This document shows positions 1 to 8,980 of a DNA stretch of 64,000 nucleotides, piece after piece. Every line of letters starts with the position of its first letter. Positions within the stretch are counted from its first letter, which is position 1. Under the pieces are notes generated by a model. That model was not told the DNA's origin and ran no database searches. It saw nothing but the letters and a program-made list of their open reading frames with translations. A program made the translations under genes and the position numbers. Source of the stretch: Paenibacillus azoreducens (GTDB taxonomy: Bacteria > Bacillota > Bacilli > Paenibacillales > Paenibacillaceae); NCBI RefSeq assembly GCF_021654775.1, contig NZ_AP025343.1, positions 6,886,001-6,950,000 of the forward strand. Reading direction: 5' to 3'.

Positions 1-1634
1 TGCTGGTGGCGATTACCCTGGTGCCGATGCTTGCGCATTCCCTGTTCAAGAAAGGCATCAAAACCAAATCAGCGAACAAGCATGACCATGACAAACCGGG
101 CAAAATGGCTCGCGGTTATCAGCGCATCTTGAACTGGGCCTTGTCCCACAAGCTGATCGCTTTCGGACTGGCTGTCATCCTGCTCGTGGGCAGTTTATTC
201 CTGACGCCGCTCATCGGTACCAGCTTCATGCCGGAGCAAAAAGATAAATACGTGATGATCACCTATACTCCGGAACCGGGCGCCCAGCTTGAAACCGTTG
301 AGAAACGTGCGTTGGATGCCGAAAAATATATTCTCGAGCAGCCGGACCTGGATAAAATGCAATATTCCATCGGAGGAAGCGGCAACCCAATGGGCGGCGG
401 ATCCACCAACTCTGGACTGTTCTATCTGCAATATAAGAATGACACCAAAAACTTTGAAGATGTGAAGAAAAACCTGATCGAAGGACTGAAAAAACAGGTC
501 TCCAAGGGCGAATGGACTACGATGGACATGACTGGCGGCATGGGCGGAAGCTCGCTCAGCATCAGCGTCTTCGGCAACAGTCTGGATGACATCAAACCGG
601 TATCCGACCAGGTTCTGAAACTGGTTGAAGCCGATACGAAAAATTTCGAAAAAGCCAAAACAAGCCTGTCCAAAGCCTATGATCAATACACCATCGTCGC
701 CGACCAGCAAAAACTGAGCTCGATGGGACTGACTGCCGGGCAAATCGCGATGAAACTCAGCCCTGTCAGAGAACGTCCGGTTTTGACCGAGATCAAGGTC
801 GAAGACAAGAAATACAAAGTATTTATTGAAACGGACAGCAAAGAGTACAAGAGCATCGACGATATTTCCAATGAAACGGTGGCTTCCCCGCTGGGCATGA
901 ACGTGCCGATCAAGGATGTAGCGACCGTGGAAAAAGGCTCCTCTCCGGATACAATTACCCGTACGGACGGCAAAATGGTCGTTAACGTAACCGCGAATAT
1001 TTTGACGAACAATGTGGGCAAAGCTTCCTCCGATTTGCAGAAGGAAATTGACAAAATCAATCTTCCTGACGGGGTGGAAGTGAAATTCGGAGGTACAACC
1101 CAACAAATTAACGATACCTTTACGCAGCTCGGTCTGGCTATGGCGGCAGCCATTGCGATCGTGTACTTCGTACTCGTCGTTACTTTTGGCGGCGGCCTGG
1201 CTCCGTTTGCGATCCTGTTCTCCCTGCCGTTCACGATCATCGGCGCTCTCGTCGGATTGTGGATTGGCGGAGAAACGCTGAACGTATCCTCTCTCATGGG
1301 TGCGCTCATGCTGATCGGTATCGTCGTAACGAATGCGATCGTTCTGATCGACCGCGTCATTCACAAGGAACGCGAAGGTATGTCGACGCGCGAAGCGCTG
1401 CTTGAAGCAGGCGCTACCCGCCTCCGTCCGATTCTGATGACCGCTCTGGCAACGATCGGGGCTCTGCTCCCGCTGGTTTCCGGCCTGGAAAACAGCGCCG
1501 GCATCATTTCCAGGGGTCTCGGCATTACCGTCATCGGCGGTCTGATCAGTTCCACGCTGCTGACGCTTGTGATCGTACCGGTCGTGTACGAATTCCTGAT
1601 GAAATTCCGCAAACCTAAAGCGTCGGAAGAATAA
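1..1634 (+). CDS. RND-type efflux permease, C-terminal part (5' end outside window)
   Basis: This is the C-terminal 543 codons of a resistance-nodulation-division inner-membrane transporter, which uses the proton gradient to export substrates. The reading frame is open at the left edge (from base 3), so the true start is outside the window. The visible part covers the end of the first membrane domain, a membrane helix near residues 50-70, the second periplasmic-type porter domain, and a final block of helices. The motif GIVVTNAIVLID and the following ATRLRPILMTAL are hallmarks of AcrB/CzcA/SwrC-type permeases. In Bacillus the related SwrC is involved in surfactin resistance and swarming, but the substrate here cannot be read from sequence. 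A bidirectional terminator follows the stop. Confidence 0.93.
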   Translation, partial: LVAITLVPMLAHSLFKKGIKTKSANKHDHDKPGKMARGYQRILNWALSHKLIAFGLAVILLVGSLFLTPLIGTSFMPEQKDKYVMITYTPEPGAQLETVEKRALDAEKYILEQPDLDKMQYSIGGSGNPMGGGSTNSGLFYLQYKNDTKNFEDVKKNLIEGLKKQVSKGEWTTMDMTGGMGGSSLSISVFGNSLDDIKPVSDQVLKLVEADTKNFEKAKTSLSKAYDQYTIVADQQKLSSMGLTAGQIAMKLSPVRERPVLTEIKVEDKKYKVFIETDSKEYKSIDDISNETVASPLGMNVPIKDVATVEKGSSPDTITRTDGKMVVNVTANILTNNVGKASSDLQKEIDKINLPDGVEVKFGGTTQQINDTFTQLGLAMAAAIAIVYFVLVVTFGGGLAPFAILFSLPFTIIGALVGLWIGGETLNVSSLMGALMLIGIVVTNAIVLIDRVIHKEREGMSTREALLEAGATRLRPILMTALATIGALLPLVSGLENSAGIISRGLGITVIGGLISSTLLTLVIVPVVYEFLMKFRKPKASEE

Positions 1635-1655
1635 GCTTCAGGCAAGCAGAAACAA

Positions 1656-1700
1656 CAAAGACGCGCCCTATCCTCTATGCGAGGAAGGGACGCGTCTTTG
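1656..1700. terminator. Rho-independent terminator between convergent genes
   Basis: A stem pairs CAAAGACGCG (1656-1665) with CGCGTCTTTG (1691-1700), with CCC/GGG extending it. It lies between the RND permease stop and the convergent DUF418 gene and is T-flanked on both strands, so it probably serves both. Confidence 0.8.
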
Positions 1701-1743
1701 TTACGTTCTGGCTGTTGCATTCGGACTTTTGCAAATCCCCAAA

Positions 1744-2823
1744 TTAAGTGAGTTTGCGCATGATCCATTCAACCGGCCCGCGCGTCCATTTTTTTCTCCA
1801 CCAATAAGAGAAGATCACCGCAAGCAGAAAATAACCGCAGCCATAAGCAATGGCGAAAGCCAAACTCCCGTTATCCAGTACCTTCACCGTCTCAAGCAGC
1901 CCTAATCCAATCAGCACATGTCCTAGATAATGCGATAAGGATAGCTGCCCGGTGTGGATAAATCCTCTTGTAATTCTGGATTCCCCGCTGCGCTCCACAA
2001 TCATGAAGCTGAGCATGATAACCGCCACCGCCGAACAAGTCGATGACAGCACGTAAAGCATGGTGGGCGGCATCGGTTTTGTAGAAAATAAATAGTGGGC
2101 CGAATTCGCATCAAGCACCGGGAAGCTCCATTGGATCAGTCCCCATGACAGAAGTTCAAAAACTATCGTCCCTAAGACCGCAAATAACAGTATTTTTTTA
2201 TGGTTGCCGCTGTACAGCCATTTTTGCCGGCCCATCCACATCCCTATCAGAAAAAAACATGCCCAAGGGAAAACCGGGTGAAAGCCGTTAAACAGCAGAT
2301 TGCGGATAAATCCTGAAACCGTCCAAAATCCAGTATATTCATGAAAGGTCGGGTTCCAGCCTTGACCATAGTTAAACGATATTTGCATAACCTGCGCCGC
2401 AAGCAGGGTAATGACGGACATCACCAGAAACACCCGATCGGGCGCAACAATCAGCACCGATGCGACAAGCATAAAAAATGCGTAATAATGAAGAATGTCC
2501 GCGCTCCAGCCCGTCAACAAAAGGAGGACGCCTGCAACGAATAAAAAGGCCGCTCGCTTATATAAAGTTTTCCGCTGCAAACAGATGACTTCCCGATCCA
2601 TGGAGTTTCTTGCTTTAGCGGTCATCAACGATACGCCAATGCCTGCAAGCACAACGAATAAGGCGGAAGCTCTGCCTTCAAAAATCCCGGAAAACATGCG
2701 CAGCAAGTATGATCCAGAACCGTCAGCACCCATGGCCAGTTTGTAATTCACCATAATCATGCCGAAAATAGCCCAAGCGCGGGCATAATCCAGAGCGGTT
2801 ATTCTCTGTTTGGACATGTTCAT
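1744..2823 (-). CDS. DUF418 family membrane protein (YeiB-like)
   Basis: A 359-residue polytopic membrane protein of the DUF418/YeiB type, recognised from the N-terminal ALDYARAWAIFGMIMVNY segment, the many hydrophobic helices and the C-terminal block ending near YWWRKKWTRGPVEWIMRK, which is the classic DUF418 tail. Function is unknown in the family; it is related to acyltransferase-type membrane proteins. The start overlaps the stop of the upstream TetR gene by four bases (ATGA), so the two are translated as one unit and this is probably the target the regulator controls. GGGAG upstream supports the ATG at 2823; an ATG at 2817 is an alternative. Confidence 0.85.
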   Translation of the reverse strand: MNMSKQRITALDYARAWAIFGMIMVNYKLAMGADGSGSYLLRMFSGIFEGRASALFVVLAGIGVSLMTAKARNSMDREVICLQRKTLYKRAAFLFVAGVLLLLTGWSADILHYYAFFMLVASVLIVAPDRVFLVMSVITLLAAQVMQISFNYGQGWNPTFHEYTGFWTVSGFIRNLLFNGFHPVFPWACFFLIGMWMGRQKWLYSGNHKKILLFAVLGTIVFELLSWGLIQWSFPVLDANSAHYLFSTKPMPPTMLYVLSSTCSAVAVIMLSFMIVERSGESRITRGFIHTGQLSLSHYLGHVLIGLGLLETVKVLDNGSLAFAIAYGCGYFLLAVIFSYWWRKKWTRGPVEWIMRKLT

Positions 2824-3407
2824 GGGACGCGGTCTCCCTTGATCAAACTAAGCACGGTTACTTTCCATATGTCTTCATAACGGCATTCAAAACCATAACT
2901 CATAAAATTGTCCATTCCGTCCATAATCATGGTCAACATCTCCGCCCGGACCATAACATCTTGTTCCGGCAATACACCAAGGTCGACTCCATGCTGCAGA
3001 AGTTCCGCAAAACCCTTCGTGTAACCTTCCAAAATTTCAATCAGCATGCGCATGTATTTGGGTTCCCGGTATCCTAATGCATGGTACTGGTTCATGATCT
3101 GCAAATAATTCTGGTCCTGATGCCCAATCATATTCAAACCATCTTCAATAAACCGCTGCTCAAAATTTCCTTTCGTATATTGCCGCTTGTCAAAAAACCG
3201 GCTGAAATCAATGCCCCGACAAATTTCTTCAAACAATACATCGATCAACGCTTCCTTGGAGGCAAAATGATAATACAAAGCCGGCTTGGATATTCCCAAT
3301 TCCTTGGCGATCATCGACATGCTTGTTTTTTCAAAACCATGCTCCGCAAATAACCGATAGCTGGTTTCGAGAATGACTTCATATGTCATTTTTTTATTCA
3401 TATTCAT
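2820..3407 (-). CDS. TetR/AcrR family transcriptional regulator
   Basis: A 195-residue one-domain regulator with an N-terminal TetR helix-turn-helix: LFAEHGFEKTSMSMIAKELG followed by the recognition segment SKPALYYHFASKEAL. The C-terminal ligand domain is diverse and gives no ligand. I place the start at the ATG at 3407, nine bases after GGGAG; a TTG at 3416 is possible but sits directly against the ribosome site. The gene overlaps the DUF418 gene by four bases and a perfect inverted repeat just upstream looks like its own operator, so it probably represses the two-gene operon. Confidence 0.9.
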   Translation of the reverse strand: MNMNKKMTYEVILETSYRLFAEHGFEKTSMSMIAKELGISKPALYYHFASKEALIDVLFEEICRGIDFSRFFDKRQYTKGNFEQRFIEDGLNMIGHQDQNYLQIMNQYHALGYREPKYMRMLIEILEGYTKGFAELLQHGVDLGVLPEQDVMVRAEMLTMIMDGMDNFMSYGFECRYEDIWKVTVLSLIKGDRVP

Positions 3408-3422
3408 ATTAATCAACTCCCT

Positions 3423-3442
3423 TACTTACCGGTCGGTAAGTA
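3423..3442 (-). promoter_or_regulatory. Probable TetR operator (inverted repeat)
   Basis: A perfect 9-bp inverted repeat with 2-bp spacer (TACTTACCG-GT-CGGTAAGTA) lies 16 bp upstream of the TetR start. Length, symmetry and place are typical of TetR-family autoregulatory sites; binding is inferred. Confidence 0.65.
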
Positions 3443-3516
3443 GATCATACAAGAACTTAATTTTCTTTTCAAGAGCTTTTTATAACATTTGAATGATCGC
3501 AGCATCCTTTTCCCCA

Positions 3517-3551
3517 AAAAAAAAGCGAACGTCCTTATAGACATTCGCTTT
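3517..3551 (-). terminator. Terminator of the TorD-like gene
   Basis: Read on the minus strand, AAAGCGAATGTC pairs with GACGTTCGCTTT around a 6-base loop (one mismatched pair inside the stem), followed by nine T residues. It lies about 95 bp after the TorD-like stop, beyond the repeat at 3561-3637. Confidence 0.75.
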
Positions 3552-3560
3552 ATCTGTAAG

Positions 3561-3637
3561 TCAATTTCATAATGGATTTGAATCGAGTGGTTGAACCTAG
3601 ATATTGGATCAAACGGCAATTGGCATTATGAAATTGA
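3561..3637. repeat. MITE-like element, CAATTTCATAATG family, copy 1
   Basis: A 77-bp unit bounded by perfect 14-bp terminal inverted repeats (TCAATTTCATAATG / CATTATGAAATTGA). The interior is close to the left half of a second copy at 16254-16363 (shared GGATTT-AATCGA-TGGTTGAACCT). It lies 8 bp after the TorD-like stop and before its terminator, so it is probably transcribed and can fold into a hairpin. No coding capacity is seen. Confidence 0.7.
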
Positions 3638-3644
3638 TCTTTAT

Positions 3645-4328
3645 TTAAGCCAATTCTCTCCGTAACACGCGGAGCATCTTCAGATCATATGGAATAAATT
3701 CCTCCAGGATGCGACTGATTTCCCGATACAGCGGGGTGCGGGCCAGAGCCGACAATTCCTTGGCCAGCTGCGGCGACCATTGGAGCAGATGATTTTCCAA
3801 AAAATCAATCTGCGTATCCAGCCACATGAGCTGGCAATCCGGCAAATCCCGCGTTTGATCCATAAATTCTCCGGCCACCGCTATAAACTCCAGCTCGATC
3901 GAGAGATGGTCGTCCTTTTCGCTGTCCAACTTGTTGAAGACAATACCGCAACCTTCGTATACAGCACGGATTTGCTGCATGCATCGCTGCCCGCTGCGCA
4001 AATCGGTGGAACGGTATACACTCTCACGGACGCTTGGAAGCAGGGCATCGGGCCCGGCAAACAGCCGTTCATATTCCTCCGTCTCACTCCGGCATACCTC
4101 ATACAGCTCGCAAGGTTCCAGCTCTCCAAAATATTGCTGCAGCCTTCTTCCCCCTTCGGTAAGCACCATTTCCTCACGCAAAGCAACCTGGCGCTGCCAC
4201 GGCGCGATCAGCGACAAACTCGGCGGATTCCCTAAAAAGTCGATCAAAAACTGGTATACCCAGCTCCTGCCTTGGAGCCATCGGGCCCCTTCCACAGTCT
4301 CCAGCAACGATGCCAATGTTGTCGTCAT
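3645..4328 (-). CDS. TorD/DmsD-family molybdoenzyme chaperone
   Basis: A 227-residue all-helical cytoplasmic protein of the TorD superfamily, which binds molybdoenzyme subunits and helps cofactor insertion. The C-terminal part shows the family pattern: HLSIELEFIAVA, then FLENHLLQWSPQLAKEL and a late YREISRILEEFI helix. The ATG at 4328 follows GGAGG at good distance; a longer version to 4373 lacks a ribosome site. It stands alone, with an Fnr-type box and -10 hexamer 240-280 bp upstream (a leader of about 230 bases containing a dispersed repeat) and a terminator downstream. The only molybdopterin oxidoreductase in the window is at 12957-15023; whether that is its client is inference. Confidence 0.82.
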   Translation of the reverse strand: MTTTLASLLETVEGARWLQGRSWVYQFLIDFLGNPPSLSLIAPWQRQVALREEMVLTEGGRRLQQYFGELEPCELYEVCRSETEEYERLFAGPDALLPSVRESVYRSTDLRSGQRCMQQIRAVYEGCGIVFNKLDSEKDDHLSIELEFIAVAGEFMDQTRDLPDCQLMWLDTQIDFLENHLLQWSPQLAKELSALARTPLYREISRILEEFIPYDLKMLRVLRRELA

Positions 4329-4395
4329 AGCTGAATCCTCCTTTATCAAGGTCCATAACATAAGCGTCTTCACCCTTATAACCCATTAAAGATGT

Positions 4396-4500
4396 TGTTC
4401 AAAAAGTCCGCTTTTAAAAGTGAATCAGGGAGCTGGCTCGACATCGAATCTTGAATTCAGCCGGGGCTTCCGGTACCGTCCTTTTTGAACTCGCACTTAA
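4396..4500. repeat. MITE-like element, TGTTCAAAAAG family, copy 1 (short)
   Basis: A unit of about 105 bp with ends TGTTCAAAAAG (4396-4406) and CTTTTTGAAC (4491-4500). The interior CATCGAATCTTGAATTCAGC matches, in reverse complement, the longer copy at 19020-19298. It lies in the predicted leader of the TorD-like gene. Confidence 0.65.
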
Positions 4501-4564
4501 CGAAAAGTTATCCTTCGTTTTGATCTATATACAGACAAGATAGCGCTTTCTTACTCCTAATTTC

Positions 4565-4608
4565 ACCATACCCTAAAATAATCGGTTGATATGTGATATT
4601 ATTCACAT
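4565..4608 (-). promoter_or_regulatory. Fnr-type box and -10 element for the TorD-like gene
   Basis: The near-perfect palindrome ATGTGA-N6-TCACAT (4591-4608) matches the Bacillus Fnr consensus TGTGA-N6-TCACA. Reading on the minus strand, exactly 20 bases follow before TATGGT (4565-4570). This centres the box at about -41.5, the class II activator position. No good -35 is present, as expected for an activated promoter. The same geometry occurs at 16448-16491. The rest of the 4329-4701 gap holds the short dispersed repeat and nothing else I recognise. Confidence 0.7.
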
Positions 4609-4701
4609 CAAAATGCGGAATCACACTTTTATTTTAAATTTTAATTGAATGTTCATAAACCGGACCATTTCCGTATCTCGTTCAGCCTAAGCGGGGTTGA
4701 A

Positions 4702-5358
4702 TCAACAACCCCCCGCCTCTCCATCGCCCTGTTTCTCAACGGCTGTCCGGTAATCCTCCGGGCGGTTCATGTTAAAAAATACATGGCCCGCATCAATCCC
4801 CGTCTCTTGCAGCAACGTCTCTTCCGCAATGTAGCGAACACGAAGCATGTTCAGCCAGTCCGTCATCCGCAACCTGCCGGCATGCAAAGCATCCTCCAGC
4901 TCAGGTAGAGCGCTGATGTGATATGCGGCCAGCAGCGGCTGCGCCCTTCCATCCTCCAGAGGAATCACGGCTTGAACATTTTCTTCCTCAGCGTGAAGCC
5001 TTTCCTCTTCCGCTACAATTTTCCGCAAAAAGAGAAACAGCTCCGGTGAAACAAAAGGCATATCGCAAGCCGCAACGATGATCCATGGCGTTTTGACCGC
5101 ATGCAGCGCCGCATGGATGCCGGATAACGGCCCCTGTCCAGGAAACCGGTCGCAGGCGATCTCCCGGCCTAACTCACGGTAGGCATCCGCAGTATGCTCA
5201 TTGGCCGCAATCAGAATGTCCTGAACCGCTGCCGACATGGCGCCGATAATGGTCTCGATCACTTTTTCCCGGCCGACGGCAAGCAGCGCTTTATTCGCTC
5301 CCATCCGCCTTGACTGCCCGCCTGCCAACACGACGCCTGTGATTAAGGTCTCCATCAT
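4702..5358 (-). CDS. mobA: Molybdenum cofactor guanylyltransferase MobA
   Basis: A 218-residue nucleotidyltransferase that adds GMP from GTP to molybdopterin to form the guanine dinucleotide form of Moco. The N-terminal GVVLAGGQSRRMGANKALL is the nucleotide-binding signature (LAGGxSxRMGxxKA) and AACDMPFVSPELF is the metal-binding DMP motif. QPLLAAY and a C-terminal FFNMNRPEDY (normally NINTPEDL) complete the family pattern. The ATG at 5358 follows GGAAGGG; upstream codons lack a ribosome site. It is the only cofactor-synthesis gene in the window and precedes the TorD-like gene on the same strand, about 370 bp apart. A TGTGA/TCACA dyad with a 4-bp centre lies 32-45 bp upstream. Confidence 0.9.
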   Translation of the reverse strand: MMETLITGVVLAGGQSRRMGANKALLAVGREKVIETIIGAMSAAVQDILIAANEHTADAYRELGREIACDRFPGQGPLSGIHAALHAVKTPWIIVAACDMPFVSPELFLFLRKIVAEEERLHAEEENVQAVIPLEDGRAQPLLAAYHISALPELEDALHAGRLRMTDWLNMLRVRYIAEETLLQETGIDAGHVFFNMNRPEDYRTAVEKQGDGEAGGC

Positions 5359-5552
5359 CCAATCCCTTCCTTTGTTTTCAATAATTAAATGTGAGTGTTC
5401 ACAAACTTGAGCCATTTGCTGTTTAAAAAATACGTAACTGGTTATTTTATCAATTATTGGTTTGTATCCCTTTTCAACACATGATAAAGTGGGGATGGCG
5501 GCTTCTCTTAGGCCTCCGTCGATTTGCATTCGGTCGGAAAGGAATGTGCAAC

Positions 5553-6773
5553 GTGCAAGATCATGTGAAAAAACAGTCCAAGCTGATGCCGCTCAAGGCT
5601 TTTAATTTTTTGATCTACGGGACTATGGTGATCTTCACCAGCTTTTTTCAATTATACCTGCAGGATGCTGGCATGAACAAATTCGAAATCGGCACCCTGA
5701 TGGCGCTCGGCCCGTTGGTGTCGCTTTTGGCCAATCCGTTTTGGACCATTTGGAGTGACCGGCTGCAAAATACAAGGCGCATCCTGCTCGTCATGATGAC
5801 CGGAACTTTGCTTCTCATCCAATTTGTGTTCCATGCGGGCACCTATAATATGGTTTACCTGGCGACGATCCTCTTTTTCTTTTTCCAAAGTCCTTTGTTC
5901 GCTCAGAGCAACACGCTGACTTTGGGGTATGTCGCGGATCAGCCGCAAAAATTCGGAACCTTCCGAAATTGGGGATCCATCGGTTGGGCAGTCGTCGCGG
6001 TTTCCGCCGGACTCCTCATTGACCAGATCGGCATTTCCCGGCTGTCGCTGCTTGTGACCGCCATTCTGCTCCTGGCTATGGGTACGGTTCTGCTGCTCCC
6101 TTCGCGGAAAATGCCTTCGGCAACACCGCCGATCCGCCTGAGAGGTTTCACCCACTTTGCCATTAACCGTTATTTCGTTGCTTTTATTTTACTTGGCATC
6201 CTGGTCTCAGTCCCCAATGTCATGAATAATACGTTCATGTCGCTGTATATTACAGAACTTGGCGGTTCGAAAACGATGGTCGGATTTGCCGTATTCCTGT
6301 CGTCTTTCCTTGAGATCGCCGTGCTGGTTCTCTTCCACCGTTTCCTGAAGCGATCCCTTGCCACGCTGATCGGATGTCTGGCCTTGGTGAGCATCCTTTT
6401 CTGCATCCGGTGGCTGCTGATGGCGGAAGCTTCGAATCCGCTTGAAATTGCGCTAATTCAGATCATGCACTGCATCACCTTTGGCGGATACTTCTTTGTC
6501 GGCACCCAGGTCGTCAGCCAGCTGGTACCTCCCGTGCACCGCGCATCGGCGCAGTCCTTGTTCACGCTGACCTGGAGCGGCATCTCCGCAGTCGCCGGCA
6601 GCCTGGCAGGCGGATGGCTGTACCAGAACTTCGGCGGTGCGACCATGTATAACATGGGCTTCCTGCTTGCCTTGTTCGGAGCCATCGGCTTTGGGGCCAT
6701 GTGGTATTGGATCCGCGTGCAGGGGCATCATCCCAAAACAGATGTGATCGAAGAGGAAACCGAGGATTTATAA
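5553..6773 (+). CDS. MFS transporter (LacY/nucleoside-permease-like branch)
   Basis: A 406-residue major facilitator with about 12 hydrophobic helices. The opening SKLMPLKAFNFLIYGTMVIF and FQLYLQDAGMNKFEIGTLM followed by LANPFWTIWSDR (motif A-like loop) fit the MFS_1_like group that includes Bacillus YwbF-type proteins of unknown substrate. I prefer the GTG at 5553, nine bases after GGAAAGGA; the in-frame ATG at 5544 sits against the ribosome site. It is divergent from mobA, with no obvious partner genes. Confidence 0.85.
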   Translation: MQDHVKKQSKLMPLKAFNFLIYGTMVIFTSFFQLYLQDAGMNKFEIGTLMALGPLVSLLANPFWTIWSDRLQNTRRILLVMMTGTLLLIQFVFHAGTYNMVYLATILFFFFQSPLFAQSNTLTLGYVADQPQKFGTFRNWGSIGWAVVAVSAGLLIDQIGISRLSLLVTAILLLAMGTVLLLPSRKMPSATPPIRLRGFTHFAINRYFVAFILLGILVSVPNVMNNTFMSLYITELGGSKTMVGFAVFLSSFLEIAVLVLFHRFLKRSLATLIGCLALVSILFCIRWLLMAEASNPLEIALIQIMHCITFGGYFFVGTQVVSQLVPPVHRASAQSLFTLTWSGISAVAGSLAGGWLYQNFGGATMYNMGFLLALFGAIGFGAMWYWIRVQGHHPKTDVIEEETEDL

Positions 6774-6776
6774 GAA

Positions 6777-6890
6777 AAACGTCTATCGATGTATTTTCTA
6801 AGAAGACAGACCGCATTTTGCGGATGTTTTTCTTGCGATTATAGAATTACTTAAGCTTCGCTTAAAACTTATACATTCTATAATCTAAAG
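6777..6890. repeat. Hairpin-family repeat, copy A, with flanking short repeat
   Basis: GATTATAGAAT (6837-6847) and ATTCTATAATC (6875-6885) form a perfect 11-bp stem. The 64 bp from 6827 to 6890 are nearly identical to 24378-24440 and related to 19168-19223 (reverse orientation) and 54613-54668. The preceding TCTATCGATGTATTTTCTAA resembles 58418-58437, so a second short repeat is fused to this copy. No coding capacity. Confidence 0.65.
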
Positions 6891-6922
6891 ACGCCTAGAT
6901 TCCTGAACTTAAACGAAACATT

Positions 6923-6967
6923 ATAAAAGCCAGCTCGCGAGAGAAATCTCTGCGGACTGGCTTTTAT
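6923..6967 (-). terminator. Terminator after glnS
   Basis: ATAAAAGCCAG (6923-6933) pairs with CTGGCTTTTAT (6957-6967) around a structured loop, 35 bp beyond the glnS stop. It could also stop rightward transcription from the MFS gene. Confidence 0.75.
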
Positions 6968-7001
6968 GGTTCATTGAAATTGTTCAGACCCCTAAGTTAT
7001 T

Positions 7002-8714
7002 TTATTTAGGCAGCTTGAACGAGCTCTTCATCGATACGATCAAATTAAAGACCGGCTCTCCCGGCTTGGAATATTTCGGATCCACATTGAAATAGCCGTG
7101 ACGGAAAAATTGGAATTTATCCTGCGGATTGGCTTCCTTCATCCCGGGTTCTACAAATCCTTGAAGCACTTCCAGGGAGTTCGGGTTGATTTCATCCAGG
7201 AATGATTTTTCGACCTTTTCCGTTTCTGCCGCTTCCAAGTTCTCTAGAGCTTGTTCAGCTTCATCTTCCTTAGGTTTGATCAGCGGTTCGTACATGCGGA
7301 ACTCCGCCGGAACGGCATGGGTTGCTTCCACCCAATGGATCGTACCCTTAACCTTGCGTCCAGTAAAGCCCGAGCCGCTTTTGGTTTCAGGATCGTAAGT
7401 ACAATGGATTTCAGTCACATTCCCGTTTTCATCCTTGACAAAATCATTGCACTTGATGAAATACGCATTCTTCAAACGCACTTCATTGCCTGGGAACAGG
7501 CGGAAATATTTGCTTGGCGGATCTTCCATAAAATCGTCCTGCTCGATGTAAATCTCGCGCGAGAACGGAATTTGGCGGCTGCCCATTTCCGGATTTTCCG
7601 TGTTATTTTCAGCTTCGAGCCATTCTATTTGGCCTTCCGGATAATTTGTGATAACTACCTTGAGCGGTCTCAGCACGGCCATCGTACGCGGCGCCTTCAG
7701 CTTCAGATCCTCGCGGACAAAATGCTCCAGCATTTGGAGGTCGACAAGGCCCTGGCTTTTGGAAATGCCCGTTTCGTAAACGAAGCTGCGGATCGCTTCC
7801 GGCGTGTAGCCGCGGCGGCGAAGTCCGGAGATCGTCGGCATGCGCGGATCGTCCCAGCCATCGACGATGTTCTCGTCCACAAGCAGCTTCAGTTTCCGTT
7901 TGCTGGTAAGCGTCTGCGATACATTAAGGCGTCCGAACTCATATTGATGCGGCGTGCTTTCCATTTCGCATTCGGCGATAACCCAATCATAGAACGGGCG
8001 TTGATCTTCAAATTCGAGCGAGCAAAGGGAGTGCGTGATGTCTTCGATCGCATCTTCGATCGGATGGGCAAAAGCATACATCGGATAAATGCACCACTTG
8101 TCCCCCGTATTGTGGTGGGTCGCATGGGAAATCCGGTAAATGACCGGATCGCGCAAATTGATATTCGGCGAAGCCATGTCGATCTTGGCACGGAGCACCT
8201 TTTCCCCGTCTTTGAATTCGCCTGCGCGCATTTTGCGGAACAGCTCCAGATTTTCCTCCACGCTGCGCTCGCGGTACGGGCTGTTTTGTCCCGGTTCGGT
8301 CAGCGTGCCGCGCGTTTCGCGGATTTGATCGGCGCTTTGGTCATCCACGTAGGCTTTTCCTTTTTGGATCAACAGTTCGGCGCGCTTGTACATTTCGTCA
8401 AAATAATCGGAAGCAAAACGTTTTTCGGCCCATTCATAGCCGAGCCACTTCACGTCTTCTTCAATCGATTTAACGAATTCCACATCTTCTTTTATCGGGT
8501 TTGTATCGTCAAAGCGGAGGTTCGTCATTCCGCCGAATTCCTGAGCAAGCGTAAAATTAATCCAGATGGCCTTGGCATGTCCGATATGCAAATAACCGTT
8601 GGGCTCCGGTGGAAAGCGGGTTATCACTTTCTGGACCTTGCCGGACTCCAGGTCATCTGTAATTACGTTTTTAATGAAGTTGGAGGGTGTGCTTGGTTTC
8701 TCCAATGTAATCAA
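7002..8714 (-). CDS. glnS: Glutaminyl-tRNA synthetase
   Basis: A 570-residue class I aminoacyl-tRNA synthetase that charges tRNA-Gln directly with glutamine. The catalytic core has [16 protein letters not shown] (HIGH at residues 43-46), FDDTNP and the GlnRS-type TSKRKL in place of KMSKS. The C-terminal beta-barrel anticodon domain runs from about residue 340. Length is usual for the family. The start is TTG in either reading: 8714, or 8705 with slightly better spacing from AAAGG. Many Firmicutes lack GlnRS and use GatCAB transamidation instead, so the gene was probably acquired in this lineage. I found no T-box; the 8715-8980 gap holds nothing recognisable. Confidence 0.96.
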   Translation of the reverse strand: MITLEKPSTPSNFIKNVITDDLESGKVQKVITRFPPEPNGYLHIGHAKAIWINFTLAQEFGGMTNLRFDDTNPIKEDVEFVKSIEEDVKWLGYEWAEKRFASDYFDEMYKRAELLIQKGKAYVDDQSADQIRETRGTLTEPGQNSPYRERSVEENLELFRKMRAGEFKDGEKVLRAKIDMASPNINLRDPVIYRISHATHHNTGDKWCIYPMYAFAHPIEDAIEDITHSLCSLEFEDQRPFYDWVIAECEMESTPHQYEFGRLNVSQTLTSKRKLKLLVDENIVDGWDDPRMPTISGLRRRGYTPEAIRSFVYETGISKSQGLVDLQMLEHFVREDLKLKAPRTMAVLRPLKVVITNYPEGQIEWLEAENNTENPEMGSRQIPFSREIYIEQDDFMEDPPSKYFRLFPGNEVRLKNAYFIKCNDFVKDENGNVTEIHCTYDPETKSGSGFTGRKVKGTIHWVEATHAVPAEFRMYEPLIKPKEDEAEQALENLEAAETEKVEKSFLDEINPNSLEVLQGFVEPGMKEANPQDKFQFFRHGYFNVDPKYSKPGEPVFNLIVSMKSSFKLPK

Positions 8715-8980
8715 CCTTTCATCCTGAATTATTCCGCCTTGTCCTAATATAGAAGAAAGACGCAGTTTCCTGCAGCACTTGAATCAATTTCATATTGATT
8801 TCCTCTACATCTATTTTATAAGCGTGTTTCATTTAAATATACCTGTAATGTCCAGATAGTTCAATGATTCGACTATTTCTGCTTTGACTGCGGCTATGGA
8901 TTAAGGTAGCATGGTAACGATAACCAAAAGCGCGGCAAACCGCATCTACTCATCCTGCACAGAAAGAAGGTTGAAATCAT

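Noticed and set aside
7251..8747. Open frame of 498 codons opposite glnS
   Set aside because: Same artefact; glnS has all synthetase motifs and the antisense frame has no ribosome site or family.
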